From assembly GCA_965249175.1 (NCBI GenBank), contig OZ252227.1:1736001-1800000 (forward strand): a stretch of 64,000 nucleotides of DNA. Direction: 5' to 3'. The translations under genes were made by a program, and so were the position numbers. This document shows positions 33,171 through 41,563 of the stretch, one piece after another. This stretch comes from CAZYFH01 sp965249175. Lineage in GTDB: Bacteria > Acidobacteriota > Vicinamibacteria > Vicinamibacterales > UBA8438. Below the pieces are notes generated by a model. The model worked only from the letters and a program-made list of their open reading frames with translations, was not told where the DNA came from and ran no database searches. Every line of letters starts with the position of its first letter. Positions within the stretch are counted from its first letter, which is position 1.

Positions 33171-33910
33171 CGATACAGTGGGTTCGGGTGATCGAACCGG
33201 CAACCCGCGTCCCATTCCGAACGCTGGTTGCCGTGGGCGGGCACTCCGCCCGCGTCCTTGAGCAGTCGCGCGAAATGCAGCAGGTTCCAGGTCATGAACG
33301 TGGTGTTGCGGTTGGTGAAGTCGTTCTCCGGCCCGCCCGAGCCCTCGTCGAGATACGAAGGCCCCGGGCCCGCCTCACCGAGCCACGCGGCGTCCGCCTG
33401 CGGCGGGATGGCGTAGCCGAGGTGTTGCAGCGAGTACAGGATGTTCATCGCGCAGTGCTTCGCGCCGTCCTCGTTCCCGGTGATGAGGCAGCCACCGACG
33501 CGACCGTAGTAGGCGTATTGGCCTTGCGCGTTGAGCAGATGCGAGGCCGCGTAGAGCCGTTCGATGGCCCGGGTGCAGACGGACGTCTTCTCGCCGAGCC
33601 AGATGCTCGACCCGACGACGAGGATATCGGCGGCCAGCACTTTCTCCAGGATCGGAGGCCACTCGTCATGGTCCCACCCATGTTCGCGCATGTCCGGGTA
33701 GACGCCGGGCGCGATATCGAAATCGACCGGTCGCAGGACCTCGACACGCACCCCGTTCTTCTCCATGATGGCGCGCGAGATCCCGATCAGGCCCTCGGTG
33801 TGAGACAGCTCGGGGCTCCGCTTGAGCGTGCAGTTGAGGAAAATCGCCGAGAGGTCCTGAAAGTCCCAGCGGCTGGTGGCGCACAAGCGCTCCTGCGCGT
33901 CGTTGAGCAT
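33167..33910 (-). CDS. Flavodoxin-like NAD(P)H-dependent reductase
   Basis: 247 residues from ATG 33910. FMN-binding flavodoxin fold: AIFLNCTLKRSPELSHTEGL (phosphate loop after strand 1), ADILVVGSSIWLGEKTSVCT (second FMN loop) and YYGRVGGCLITGNEDGAKHC (third loop). This is the NADPH-dependent FMN reductase/iron-sulfur-flavoprotein-like group. The C-terminal region HFARLLKDAGGVPAHGNQ is conserved-looking. No signal peptide. Its stop overlaps the DUF218 gene start by four bases. Confidence 0.85.
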   Translation of the reverse strand: MLNDAQERLCATSRWDFQDLSAIFLNCTLKRSPELSHTEGLIGISRAIMEKNGVRVEVLRPVDFDIAPGVYPDMREHGWDHDEWPPILEKVLAADILVVGSSIWLGEKTSVCTRAIERLYAASHLLNAQGQYAYYGRVGGCLITGNEDGAKHCAMNILYSLQHLGYAIPPQADAAWLGEAGPGPSYLDEGSGGPENDFTNRNTTFMTWNLLHFARLLKDAGGVPAHGNQRSEWDAGCRFDHPNPLYR

Positions 33911-33926
33911 GAGGGGCTCCTCTCCG

Positions 33927-34439
33927 TCAGCGCCGATGGTCGAAGACGTGCTCGACTTCGACCGTCATGATGCCGCCGCCAAGCTCGGTGACGTTGTCAC
34001 CCGCGAGGCGCTCACCCAACGCGCCGAACCGGGCGTCGACCTCGGGTGGCTGTGGCGGCAGGGGAAACTGCACGAGGATGCGCACCTGACCGGTCGGCCA
34101 CCTGAACGTGTTGATGCGCGTCCAGAACTGACCGTCCAGTACCGCCGCGCGGCCCGTCTCCATCAGGTTGGCCGCCGGCCATTCTTCCGCCGGCGCCGTC
34201 TCGGCAAGCTCGTGGGTTACCCGGTAGTTGACGTGGGCGCCATCCGGCAAATCCGTCGATCCCTCGACCCACAGCTCGCGCCACTCGGACCGATGGCCGA
34301 CGTTGAGCTGGACCGCCTCGCCGCCTGTTCCCGCGGCACCGGCAGGCTCGCCGCTCTCGCTCGTCGGCCCGCACGCGCCGCCCGCGACGGCGGTCATCAT
34401 CATGGCGAGACAGGCGAGGCGATCCCGGACGCGTCGCAT
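33927..34439 (-). CDS. Predicted lipoprotein of unknown function
   Basis: 170 residues from ATG 34439. The N-terminus RRVRDRLACLAMMMTAVAGG then ACG is a lipoprotein signal with cysteine in GGACG. The mature part has a disordered Gly/Ala stretch and a domain with WRELWVEGSTDLPDGAHVNY and QFWTRINTFRWPTGQVRILV, probably beta-rich. It lies 16 bases upstream of the flavodoxin-like gene on the same strand, so a three-gene operon is likely. Function unknown. Confidence 0.65.
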   Translation of the reverse strand: MRRVRDRLACLAMMMTAVAGGACGPTSESGEPAGAAGTGGEAVQLNVGHRSEWRELWVEGSTDLPDGAHVNYRVTHELAETAPAEEWPAANLMETGRAAVLDGQFWTRINTFRWPTGQVRILVQFPLPPQPPEVDARFGALGERLAGDNVTELGGGIMTVEVEHVFDHRR

Positions 34440-34498
34440 CACGCCGGGGATTATAATCTCGGCGCTCACCTCTGTGCGCCAATCGTGGGCCCTCTGCC

Positions 34499-35011
34499 AT
34501 GGTCGACAGACGTCCCATCGTCGGCGTGATGGGCTCGCACGACGAGCCTCACACGACGCGCGCCAGCCAGCTCGGCGCGTGGATCGCGCGCGAGGGATAC
34601 CATCTGCTGACCGGTGGTGGCGCAGGCGTCATGGAGGCAGTGACGCAGGCGTTCGTCGCGGTGATGCCTCGCCGTGGCCTCGCGATCGGCGTCGTTCCTG
34701 GCCCCGCGTCGACGGAGTACCCGAATGCGTCGGTCGAGGTCCCCGTCTACACCCATCTCGACCACATGGGTCGAGAGGGTGACCACCCGGCGTCGCGCAA
34801 CCACATCAACGTGCTCACGGCGTGGGTGGTCGTCATCCTGCCGGGCGGCGAGGGCACCGCGAGCGAGGCGCGTCTGGCACTGCGCTACGGGCGCCCGGTG
34901 ATTGCGTATCTGGACCGGCGGTCGGATGTGCGGGGACTGCCCGCGGACATCCCGCTCGAGCCGCGCTTCGAACGGGTCCAGGCCTTCGTCAAAGAGGCGT
35001 GCCGGCGCTAG
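34499..35011 (+). CDS. LOG-family (TIGR00725-like, Rossmann/SLOG) protein
   Basis: 170 residues from ATG 34499. A nucleotide-binding Rossmann fold of the SLOG class: RPIVGVMGSHDEP at the start, HLLTGGGAGVMEAVTQAF, and the family hallmark ILPGGEGTASEARLAL (PGGxGTxxE). Cytokinin-activating LOG phosphoribohydrolases share these motifs, but this short form belongs to the broader TIGR00725-type group with unproven ligand. A TATAAT box lies at 34452-34457. Convergent with the aminotransferase gene, whose stop abuts its own. Confidence 0.85.
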   Translation: MVDRRPIVGVMGSHDEPHTTRASQLGAWIAREGYHLLTGGGAGVMEAVTQAFVAVMPRRGLAIGVVPGPASTEYPNASVEVPVYTHLDHMGREGDHPASRNHINVLTAWVVVILPGGEGTASEARLALRYGRPVIAYLDRRSDVRGLPADIPLEPRFERVQAFVKEACRR

Positions 35012-36286
35012 TCAGGTCGCCAGGCGTTTGCGCACCGCGGCCAGCTGCACTGCGGTCACGAACAGCGGCATCGCCCGGTCGATCTCCTCGAGCGACGAGA
35101 AGGTGGGTGCCAGCCGGATGTTGTGATCCTCGGGATCGCGTCCGTACGGGAAGGGCGCGCCGGCCGGCGTGAGCTTCAGCCCGGCCTCACCCGCCAGCCG
35201 CACCGTGTCGGTGGCGACCCCCCGCGGCGTCTCGAACGAGATGAAATAGCCGCCGCGCGGCGTGGACCACGTCGCGATGCCGTCGGCTCCGAGCCCGTCG
35301 CGGAGATGCCGGAGCACCAGCTCGAACTTCGGACGCACGATGGCGGCGTGCCGGCGCATGTGCGCGCGGAGGCCGTCCGCATCCTTGAGGAAGCGAATAT
35401 GGCGAAGCTGATTCAGCTTGTCCGGGCCGATGGTCTGGACCGCGAGGCGCGCCGTGAAGGCGGCCAGGTTCGCCGGCGAGGCCGCCATGAACGAGACACC
35501 GGCGCCGGCCCGGGTGACCTTCGACGTCGACCCGAACACCACGACGCTGTCGGCTGTCCCCGCGGCGCGGCAGCGCTCGAGCACGTTGGCGAGCACTGGC
35601 GGGTCGTCGTCCAGGTCGTGCATGGCGTAGGCGTTGTCCCAGATAATGCGGAAGTGTGGTCCCGCAATCGTCGCCAGCCGCGCAAACCGGTCGACCACGG
35701 CGTCGGAGTAGACCTCACCTGAGGGATTGGAATACTTCGGGACGCACCAGATTCCCTTGATGTGGGGGTCCGCACCAACGAGTGCCTCGATCTGATCCAT
35801 GTCGGGACCGTCGGCGCGCATCCGCACGTTGATCAGCTCGAAGCCCAGCTCCTGGGTGATCGCGAAGTGGCGGTCATATCCCGGCACGACGCAGAGAAAC
35901 TTGAGGACGCCCTCCTCCCGGCGCCACGCGGTCTCCGGCCCGAGCGGCCCATGGAGCCACGCGCCCAGCAGGTACTGATACATCAGGGTGAGGCTGGAGT
36001 TCCCGCCGGCGATGACCTCCTCGGGCTGAACGTCGAGCAGGGCGCCGCCGAGGGCGCGTGCGCCCGCGAGGCCGGTCAGACCGCCGTAGTTCCGCGCGTC
36101 GACACCGTCCGAGATGAAGTCGCCGTCGATCACGTGCTCCATCGCATCGGAGAGCGCCAGTTGCTCCGCGCTCGGCTTGCCGCGCGTCAGGTCGAGGCGG
36201 AGACCGTGGCGGCGATGCTCGCCGTAACGCGTCGAGAGGGCACGCTGTCGCGCCGCGAGCTCATCGTGGCTCAGATCGTCGAGCAT
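35012..36286 (-). CDS. Aminotransferase class I/II (subgroup Ic aspartate-aminotransferase-like)
   Basis: 424 residues from ATG 36286; a longer frame to 36406 lacks support. PLP-enzyme landmarks: LTRGKPSAEQLALSDAM, ARNYGGLTGLAGARALGG, the NPSGEVYSD segment, WDNAYAMHDLDDD (PLP ring Asp) and SKVTRAGAGVSF with the Schiff-base lysine. This matches bacterial subgroup Ic aspartate aminotransferases. Reaction by inference: transamination with 2-oxoglutarate. Divergent from bioB with only 38 bases between starts, so the two may share a control region; a role in biotin synthesis is not implied. Confidence 0.85.
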   Translation of the reverse strand: MLDDLSHDELAARQRALSTRYGEHRRHGLRLDLTRGKPSAEQLALSDAMEHVIDGDFISDGVDARNYGGLTGLAGARALGGALLDVQPEEVIAGGNSSLTLMYQYLLGAWLHGPLGPETAWRREEGVLKFLCVVPGYDRHFAITQELGFELINVRMRADGPDMDQIEALVGADPHIKGIWCVPKYSNPSGEVYSDAVVDRFARLATIAGPHFRIIWDNAYAMHDLDDDPPVLANVLERCRAAGTADSVVVFGSTSKVTRAGAGVSFMAASPANLAAFTARLAVQTIGPDKLNQLRHIRFLKDADGLRAHMRRHAAIVRPKFELVLRHLRDGLGADGIATWSTPRGGYFISFETPRGVATDTVRLAGEAGLKLTPAGAPFPYGRDPEDHNIRLAPTFSSLEEIDRAMPLFVTAVQLAAVRKRLAT

Positions 36287-36324
36287 GGCGTGGTCCAAGG
36301 AGTGGTCACTATAATGACACGGCC

Positions 36325-37287
36325 ATGACTGCGAACGATGTCCCGACACGAGAGCAGGTCGCGCAGGTGTACGGTCGAGGCCTGCTCGATCTCGTGCACG
36401 AGGCATCCGACGTCCATCGACGGCATCACGATCCGACAGAGATGCAGTGTGCGTCGCTGCTCAGCGTCAAGACCGGCGGATGTCCCGAGGACTGCGCCTA
36501 CTGCCCGCAGTCGGCGCGGTATGCGACCGACGTCTCCGCCGAGCCGCTGATGAGCGTCGACGCGGTCGTCGGGGCCGCGCGCGCAGCCCAGGCCGGCGGC
36601 GCGGACCGCTTCTGCCTCGGCACCGCCTGGCGCGAAGTGACGGACGGTGCGGACTTCGATCGCGTGGTCGAGATGGTGGGCGCGGTCAAGGGTCTCGGCC
36701 TCGAGACGTGCGTCACGCTCGGCATGCTCGACCCGGGGCACGCACGCCGGCTCCGCGGCGCGGGGCTCGACTATTACAACCACAACCTGGACTCGGGGCG
36801 CGACTTTTATTCGCAGATCATCACGACGCGCACCTACGACGATCGGCTGCGCACGCTGCGCGCGGTTCGCGACGCCGGCATGAAAGTCTGCTGCGGCGGC
36901 ATTCTCGGCATGGGCGAGAGCGAGGACGATCGGATCGACCTGCTTCACGAGCTGGCGCGGCAGACACCTCAACCGGAGAGCGTGCCGATCAATACCCTGG
37001 TCGCCGTGTCCGGGACGCCGCTCGAGGGACAGACGCCCGTGCCGTGGGATGCGCTGGTTCGCGTGGTCGCGACGGCGCGCATCCTGATGCCGCGGGCGAA
37101 GGTCCGCCTGAGCGCCGGACGCGTGCAGATGGGCGAGGTGCTGCAGGCGCTCTGTTTCCTGGCCGGCGCGAACTCGATCTTCCTCGGCGATCGACTGCTC
37201 ACGACGCCGAACGAGCAACCGGAGGCCGACAAGGCGCTGCTGGAGCGTCTCGGCCTGCACGGTGCACAGACCGCGGCGCCCGCCTAG
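36325..37287 (+). CDS. bioB: Biotin synthase
   Basis: 320 residues. The radical-SAM cluster motif GGCPEDCAYCPQS (CxxxCxxC) is near residue 53. Downstream are DYYNHNLDSGRDFY, GGILGMGESEDDRIDLL and AGRVQMGEVLQALCFLAGAN, which binds the second 2Fe-2S cluster (Cys, Cys, Cys, Arg pattern). It inserts sulfur into dethiobiotin. A TATAAT box at 36310-36315 lies only 10 bases before the ATG, implying a very short leader. It faces bioD; their stop codons share the palindrome CTAG (37284-37287). Confidence 0.96.
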   Translation: MTANDVPTREQVAQVYGRGLLDLVHEASDVHRRHHDPTEMQCASLLSVKTGGCPEDCAYCPQSARYATDVSAEPLMSVDAVVGAARAAQAGGADRFCLGTAWREVTDGADFDRVVEMVGAVKGLGLETCVTLGMLDPGHARRLRGAGLDYYNHNLDSGRDFYSQIITTRTYDDRLRTLRAVRDAGMKVCCGGILGMGESEDDRIDLLHELARQTPQPESVPINTLVAVSGTPLEGQTPVPWDALVRVVATARILMPRAKVRLSAGRVQMGEVLQALCFLAGANSIFLGDRLLTTPNEQPEADKALLERLGLHGAQTAAPA

Positions 37288-38042
37288 CATCCGTAGCGCG
37301 GGCCTTCAGGCCCGCGGGCGAGGCTAAAGCCTCGCGCTACGTACCTATCTATCTTCTCCACAAACGCGTCGAGGTCGATGGCGGCGCTGACGGTCGCCGC
37401 GGCGTGGGTGCCGTCTGGCACCGACGCGACCGAGCCGAGGCACGGCACGTCGGTGTGGCGGGCCAGTAGCGCGCCGTTCGAGTCAACGGCTGCATCTGTA
37501 TGCGGCGTCGGGTGGTTGAGCACATATCCCAGCAGCGGCAGCCCGCGGCCTCGCGCGGATGCAAATGTCAGCAGCGCGTGGTTGATGGCGCCAAGCCGAG
37601 ACGCGACGACGACGATGAGCGGCAGGCCCATGTCGCGTGCCAGGTCCGCCATCGTGTAGTCGTCACCGATCGGCACGAGGAGCCCACCGGCTCCTTCGAC
37701 CAGCGTGACGTCCGCCGACTCCGCAATGACCCGCAGCCGGTCCAGCAAGACCACCGGGTCGATCGCGACCTTCGCCCGCTCGGCGGCCACCGCCGGCGCG
37801 AGCGCAGGAAGGAATCGGTAGGGGCAGACGGTGGCGAGGTCGGACGTGCTGCCGGCCGCGGTCATGAGCGCGGCGGCGTCTGCCGGGTGGAGCTCGCCAT
37901 CCGCGCCGGTCTCGCATCCGGTCTCGATCGGCTTCATCACGCCGACACGCAGCCCGCGTGCGTGCAACGCGCCGGCTAGCCCACACGCGATGAACGTCTT
38001 GCCGACGCCCGTGTCGGTGCCCGTGACGAACACACCGGTCAT
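37284..38042 (-). CDS. bioD: Dethiobiotin synthetase with REP-encoded tail
   Basis: 252 residues. P-loop GTDTGVGKTFIACGLAGAL at the start, VGVMKPIETGC, then VTLVEGAGGLLVPIGDD and LGYVLNHPTPHTD. It makes the ureido ring from diaminopelargonate, CO2 and ATP. The ATG overlaps the bioA stop (TGATG). Family homology ends near FVEKIDRY; the last ~18 residues (VARGFSLARGPEGPRYG) are encoded by the REP element 37292-37341. The tail lies beyond the catalytic core and is probably harmless. Confidence 0.94.
   Translation of the reverse strand: MTGVFVTGTDTGVGKTFIACGLAGALHARGLRVGVMKPIETGCETGADGELHPADAAALMTAAGSTSDLATVCPYRFLPALAPAVAAERAKVAIDPVVLLDRLRVIAESADVTLVEGAGGLLVPIGDDYTMADLARDMGLPLIVVVASRLGAINHALLTFASARGRGLPLLGYVLNHPTPHTDAAVDSNGALLARHTDVPCLGSVASVPDGTHAAATVSAAIDLDAFVEKIDRYVARGFSLARGPEGPRYGC
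37292..37341. repeat. REP element with three-way-junction fold, GTAGCGC family
   Basis: Outer stem CGTAGCGC (37292-37299) with GCGCTACG (37334-37341). Inside are two hairpins: GGGCC-TTCA-GGCCC and GCGAGGCT-AA-AGCCTCGC. It lies inside the 3' end of bioD and 4 bases after the bioB stop, so it may terminate both convergent transcripts. Related elements are at 2409-2463 and, split by an IS, at 43483-43506 plus 44927-44962. Confidence 0.8.
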
Positions 38043-39418
38043 CAGACGTCCGTGACGGCCACGATCGCGTCGCGCACCGCGTCGATGAGCCGGTCGAGCT
38101 CGTCGAGACGGATGCTCAGCGGGGGCATCAGCACGACGACGTCACCGAGCGGGCGCACGATGACACCCCGTCCGCGAGCCTCGGCGGTGACGCGTGCCCC
38201 GGTGCGGGCAGTCGGAGGATACGCCGCGCGCTGCTCCGCGTCGGCCGCGAGCTCGATGCCGGTCATGAACCCGCGCTGGCGCACGTCGGCGACGTGGGCG
38301 AGCGGCGCGACATCGCGCGCCAGTCGTGTGGCCAGATGCGCGACTTTCGGCCCGAGCCGTTCCAGCGTGCGATCCGCCTCGAAGAGATCGAGGCTCGCGA
38401 GAGCAACGGCACACGCCAGCGGGTTGCCGGTGTAGGTGTGTCCGTGGAAAAAAGTGCGCCCTTCGTCCGGACGCCCGAGGAAGGCCTCGTAGACGCGCTC
38501 GGTCGCGAGCGTCGCGGCGAGTGGCAGATACCCGCCCGTGAGCCCCTTGGCGAGGCACAGCAGGTCAGGCGCGACGTGCTCCTGTTCGCACGCGAACATT
38601 GTTCCGGTACGCCCGAATCCGGTCGCCACCTCGTCGCAGATCAGGAGGACGTTCGCCGCCGTGGCCAGCTCGCGCAGCGCCCGCAGGTAGCCGGCCGGCT
38701 GTGGCCACATGCCTGCCGCGCCCTGCATCACCGGCTCGACGATGAGCGCCGCGAGGGTGTCCCCGTGTGTGGCGAGCGACGCTCGCGCATCGGCGAGCGC
38801 GCGCTCGAGGGCCTCCGATTCGGAGAGTCTGCGCTCCCATCGCCACACGTGCGGCGGTGTCAGCCGCACTGGCTCCAGCAACACCTGGCGGTAGAAGCGA
38901 TGGAACGCCTCGGAGTAGCCGACACCGACGGCCCCGAGCGTGTCGCCGTGATAGGCGTCGGTCAGTGACGCCAGACGCGTCTTGCGCGGGTGGCCGGTCA
39001 TCTGCCAGAACTGCAGCGCCATCTTGAGCGCCGCCTCGACCGCGGTCGCGCCGTCGTCGGAATAGAAGACTCGTGTCAGCCCGCTCGGGGCCAGCTCGCT
39101 CAACCGATGCGCCAGCGTCACCGCGGGCACGTTTGTGAGACCGAGGAGCGTCGTGTGGGCAATCTCGTCGAGCTGGGCGGTGATCGCGGCGTTCAGCTCG
39201 GGGCGCCCGTGGCCATGTACGTTGCACCAGAGCGACGACACGCCGTCGAGGTAGCGGCGGCCGTCGATATCGATCAGCTCGTGCCCCTCACCCCGGACGA
39301 TGACGAGCGGGTCGTGCTCTACCCACTGCCGCATCGCCGTGAAGGGGTGCCACACGTGCGCGTGGTCCCACTGTGTCAGCGTCTCGACCGGCCAGTCGTG
39401 TCGGACGGGCGCGGTCAC
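38042..39418 (-). CDS. bioA: Adenosylmethionine-8-amino-7-oxononanoate aminotransferase
   Basis: 458 residues from GTG 39418, set by a four-base GTGA overlap with the bioF stop; the open frame extends further but into bioF. Markers: WHPFTAMRQWVEHDPLVIV (typical BioA N-terminus), GVSSLWCNVHGHGRPELN, VFYSDDGATAVEAALKMA, LLICDEVATGFGRTGTMFAC and the PLP lysine in LLCLAKGLTGGYLPLAA. It converts KAPA to DAPA using S-adenosylmethionine as amino donor. Second gene of bioF-bioA-bioD. Confidence 0.95.
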   Translation of the reverse strand: MTAPVRHDWPVETLTQWDHAHVWHPFTAMRQWVEHDPLVIVRGEGHELIDIDGRRYLDGVSSLWCNVHGHGRPELNAAITAQLDEIAHTTLLGLTNVPAVTLAHRLSELAPSGLTRVFYSDDGATAVEAALKMALQFWQMTGHPRKTRLASLTDAYHGDTLGAVGVGYSEAFHRFYRQVLLEPVRLTPPHVWRWERRLSESEALERALADARASLATHGDTLAALIVEPVMQGAAGMWPQPAGYLRALRELATAANVLLICDEVATGFGRTGTMFACEQEHVAPDLLCLAKGLTGGYLPLAATLATERVYEAFLGRPDEGRTFFHGHTYTGNPLACAVALASLDLFEADRTLERLGPKVAHLATRLARDVAPLAHVADVRQRGFMTGIELAADAEQRAAYPPTARTGARVTAEARGRGVIVRPLGDVVVLMPPLSIRLDELDRLIDAVRDAIVAVTDV

Positions 39419-40623
39419 GGCAGCACACCCGTGTCGCGCGCCGCGCCGACGATGGCGCCGAGGGCCGCGTCGAGGTCGGCCTGCGCGTGCGTGGCCATGG
39501 GCGCGATGCGGAGTCGCGCCGTGCCATCGGGCACGGTCGGCGGTCGGATTGCCGGGATGAGGACGCCGCGTTCGAGCAGGAGGCGGCTCATGCGCATGGC
39601 GCGCGCGGTGTCCCCGACCAGCAGCGGCAGAATCGGCGAGACGCTCGGGCCGAGGCGGAATCCAGCCACGCTCAGGTCGTCGCGGAGGTGCTCCGCGTGC
39701 GACCACAGACGCGCACGACGCTCGGGTCCGTTGATGACGAGGTCGACCGCCACGCGCGCGGCGGCGACGACGGGGGGTGGCAATGCTGTCGTGTAGACGA
39801 ACGGCCGTGCTGCATTGATCAGCCAGTCGATCAGCGCCTGACTACCCGCCACGAAACCACCGAGGGCCCCCAGCGCCTTGCTCAATGTGCCGATCTGCAC
39901 ATCCACCTCGTCGGCCAGGCCGGTGTGTTCCACCAGTCCACCGCCGCGCGGGCCGAAGACGCCCGTGGCGTGCGCCTCGTCCACGATGACCCAGGCGTCC
40001 CGGCGTCGTGCCACCTCGACGATCGACTCGAGCGGCGCCAGATCGCCATCCATGCCGAAGAGCGTCTCGGTGACGATCGCTCGCTGGGCGGCCGCCGGCG
40101 ACGCGGCCAACAGCGCATCGAGATGATCGACGTCGGCGTGACGATAGACGTGGATCGCCGCGCGCGACAGGCGACAGCCGTCGATGAGGCTCGCGTGGTT
40201 CAGCGCGTCGCTGAAGATCGCGTCCGCCGGACCCATGAGCGCTGGGAGCACGCCGATGTTGGCGTGGTACCCCGACGAGAACAGTACCGCCGCGTCGGTG
40301 TGCTTGAGGGCGGCGAGCGCTGCCTCGAGGTCGGCGTGCGCCGCGGTCGACCCAGCGATGAGCCGAGCGGAGCCTGCACCCGCACCGGCGGCGGCGGCCG
40401 CTTCGGCGGCGGCGCGCGTCACGGCCGGATGGGTCGCCAGGCCCAGATAGTCGTTCGAGGCGAGCTGAATGATGGGACGTCCGTCGATTGTCGTGGATGG
40501 GGCCGGCCCGGCGTCGAGCGTTCGCAGGCGCCGGCGCAGGCCGCGACCGTCCTGGGCCGCGAGCCGGTCGCTCAACACCCTATCGAGCCGCGACCGTGGG
40601 GGTGCTCCGATCATCGGCCGCAT
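39415..40623 (-). CDS. bioF: 8-Amino-7-oxononanoate synthase
   Basis: About 402 residues from ATG 40623 (ATG 40614 is equally possible; neither has a strong ribosome site). Alpha-oxoamine synthase features: IIQLASNDYLGLATHPAV, SARLIAGSTAAHADLEAALA, ETLFGMDGDLAPLESIVEVA, VIVDEAHATGVFGPRGGGLV and the PLP lysine in IGTLSKALGALGGFVAG. It condenses pimeloyl thioester and alanine. First gene of the bioFAD operon. No bioC, bioH or birA is seen nearby, so pimelate supply is encoded elsewhere. Confidence 0.95.
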   Translation of the reverse strand: MRPMIGAPPRSRLDRVLSDRLAAQDGRGLRRRLRTLDAGPAPSTTIDGRPIIQLASNDYLGLATHPAVTRAAAEAAAAAGAGAGSARLIAGSTAAHADLEAALAALKHTDAAVLFSSGYHANIGVLPALMGPADAIFSDALNHASLIDGCRLSRAAIHVYRHADVDHLDALLAASPAAAQRAIVTETLFGMDGDLAPLESIVEVARRRDAWVIVDEAHATGVFGPRGGGLVEHTGLADEVDVQIGTLSKALGALGGFVAGSQALIDWLINAARPFVYTTALPPPVVAAARVAVDLVINGPERRARLWSHAEHLRDDLSVAGFRLGPSVSPILPLLVGDTARAMRMSRLLLERGVLIPAIRPPTVPDGTARLRIAPMATHAQADLDAALGAIVGAARDTGVLP

Positions 40624-40818
40624 CGTACCACTGTGTTGGAGTCCCCCGGGGTCGATGGCGCAGCGCTCAGTGTGGGGTAGCGCTCGTCGTTGAGCAGCTC
40701 GCCAACCTGCAGCCGGTTCGCCGACCCCACCGCTCGTGCACTGTCGCGGGCGATGCGTTCGGCGCCACCTGTGTCCTTTCGGGCATGATAGGGACCGCGG
40801 CGGAGAGGGGAGGCAGCC

Positions 40819-41238
40819 ATGACGAACAACGCGGGTCGCGTCGCGACGGTGCTGGTGCTGGCCGCATGGGGTGTGGCCTGCGCGGCTGCCGGTGCGCAAG
40901 GTGAGAAGCTTGACATTGACGAGCTGAAGCAGCAGCTCGACTCCGGCGCCACGATGCTGCTCATCGATGTGCGGGAAGAGCACGAGATCGCGAGTGGGTC
41001 CATTCCCGGTGCGATTCACATCCCGGTCGGCGACCTCGAAGCGCGCATGGCCGACATCCCGAAGGACATTCGGCTCGTCTTCTTTTGAAATGGCGGAGGC
41101 CGGAGCTCCCGGGCGAAGGAGCTCTTCACCGCGAACGGATACGAGACGGTCGAGTTCTGCGCGCTGAACGACTGGAAGGCGAGGGGCTACGAGCTGGGCG
41201 AGACGGCGAAGCCGAGGCCGGGGCGCATCCGGCCCTGA
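40819..41238 (+). CDS. Candidate selenocysteine-containing secreted rhodanese (in-frame TGA at codon 90)
   Basis: 139 codons from ATG 40819 (GGGGAGG site) if TGA at 41086-41088 is read through. Residues 1-27 form a signal peptide (VATVLVLAAWGVACAAAGAQ). The rest is a single rhodanese domain: MLLIDVREEHEIASGSIPGA, HIPVGDLEARMADIPKD, then LVFF-[TGA]-NGGGRSSRAKELF and YETVEFCALNDWKARGYEL. The TGA stands exactly at the catalytic cysteine; the loop has Arg at +5 and Ser after it, as in CxxxxRS rhodaneses. The frame continues uninterrupted for 49 codons with normal coding character. A perfect 7-bp hairpin follows. The alternative is a nonsense mutation in an otherwise intact gene. No selA, selB or selC is in the window. 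Confidence 0.7.
41103..41124 (+). promoter_or_regulatory. Putative bacterial SECIS hairpin after the TGA codon
   Basis: GAGCTCC (41103-41109) pairs perfectly with GGAGCTC (41118-41124) around the 8-base loop CGGGCGAA, extended by a G-T pair. The loop begins 21 bases after TGA, and a G is at its second position. As I recall, bacterial SECIS searches use a small stem-loop 16-37 bases after UGA with a G among the first two loop bases; this one fits. It lies in the coding region, as bacterial SECIS elements do. SelB binding is inferred. Confidence 0.6.
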
Positions 41239-41563
41239 ACGGTTTTGCAGTGAGCCCTGTTACCCGGGGCCTGCCGGCCGCGCACATCCCTCCAGAAACC
41301 GGCTCGCCTCGGGGCGCGTCGTGCCGCTTTCAGGGAGGCGGTGCTTCGTCTCGCCAAAGGCAGACGGTTTCTTCTGGGATGTGCGCGTCCAGCAGGCCCC
41401 GACACGGCCCCTGTGGGCTGCAGGACTGTCGTCATCCGGATACACTCCGTTGCCCGCCCTTCTGGACAGACGGCCTGGTCCGTTGCGCAGATCTGCACAT
41501 GAACTGGGCTGACACGCGTGACGATAGTGGTTGGCAAGCGGTTTGCTCGAGTACGATGTCTCG
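41239..41563. other. No gene seen
   Basis: About 325 bases between the rhodanese and the next plus-strand gene. I find no supported coding frame, tRNA (including selC) or obvious terminator with a T run. It presumably contains the promoter of the gene at 41564. Confidence 0.4.

Noticed and set aside
36287..36324. A BirA operator between the aminotransferase gene and bioB
   Set aside because: No TTGTAAACC-type inverted repeat is present; only a TATAAT box can be seen.
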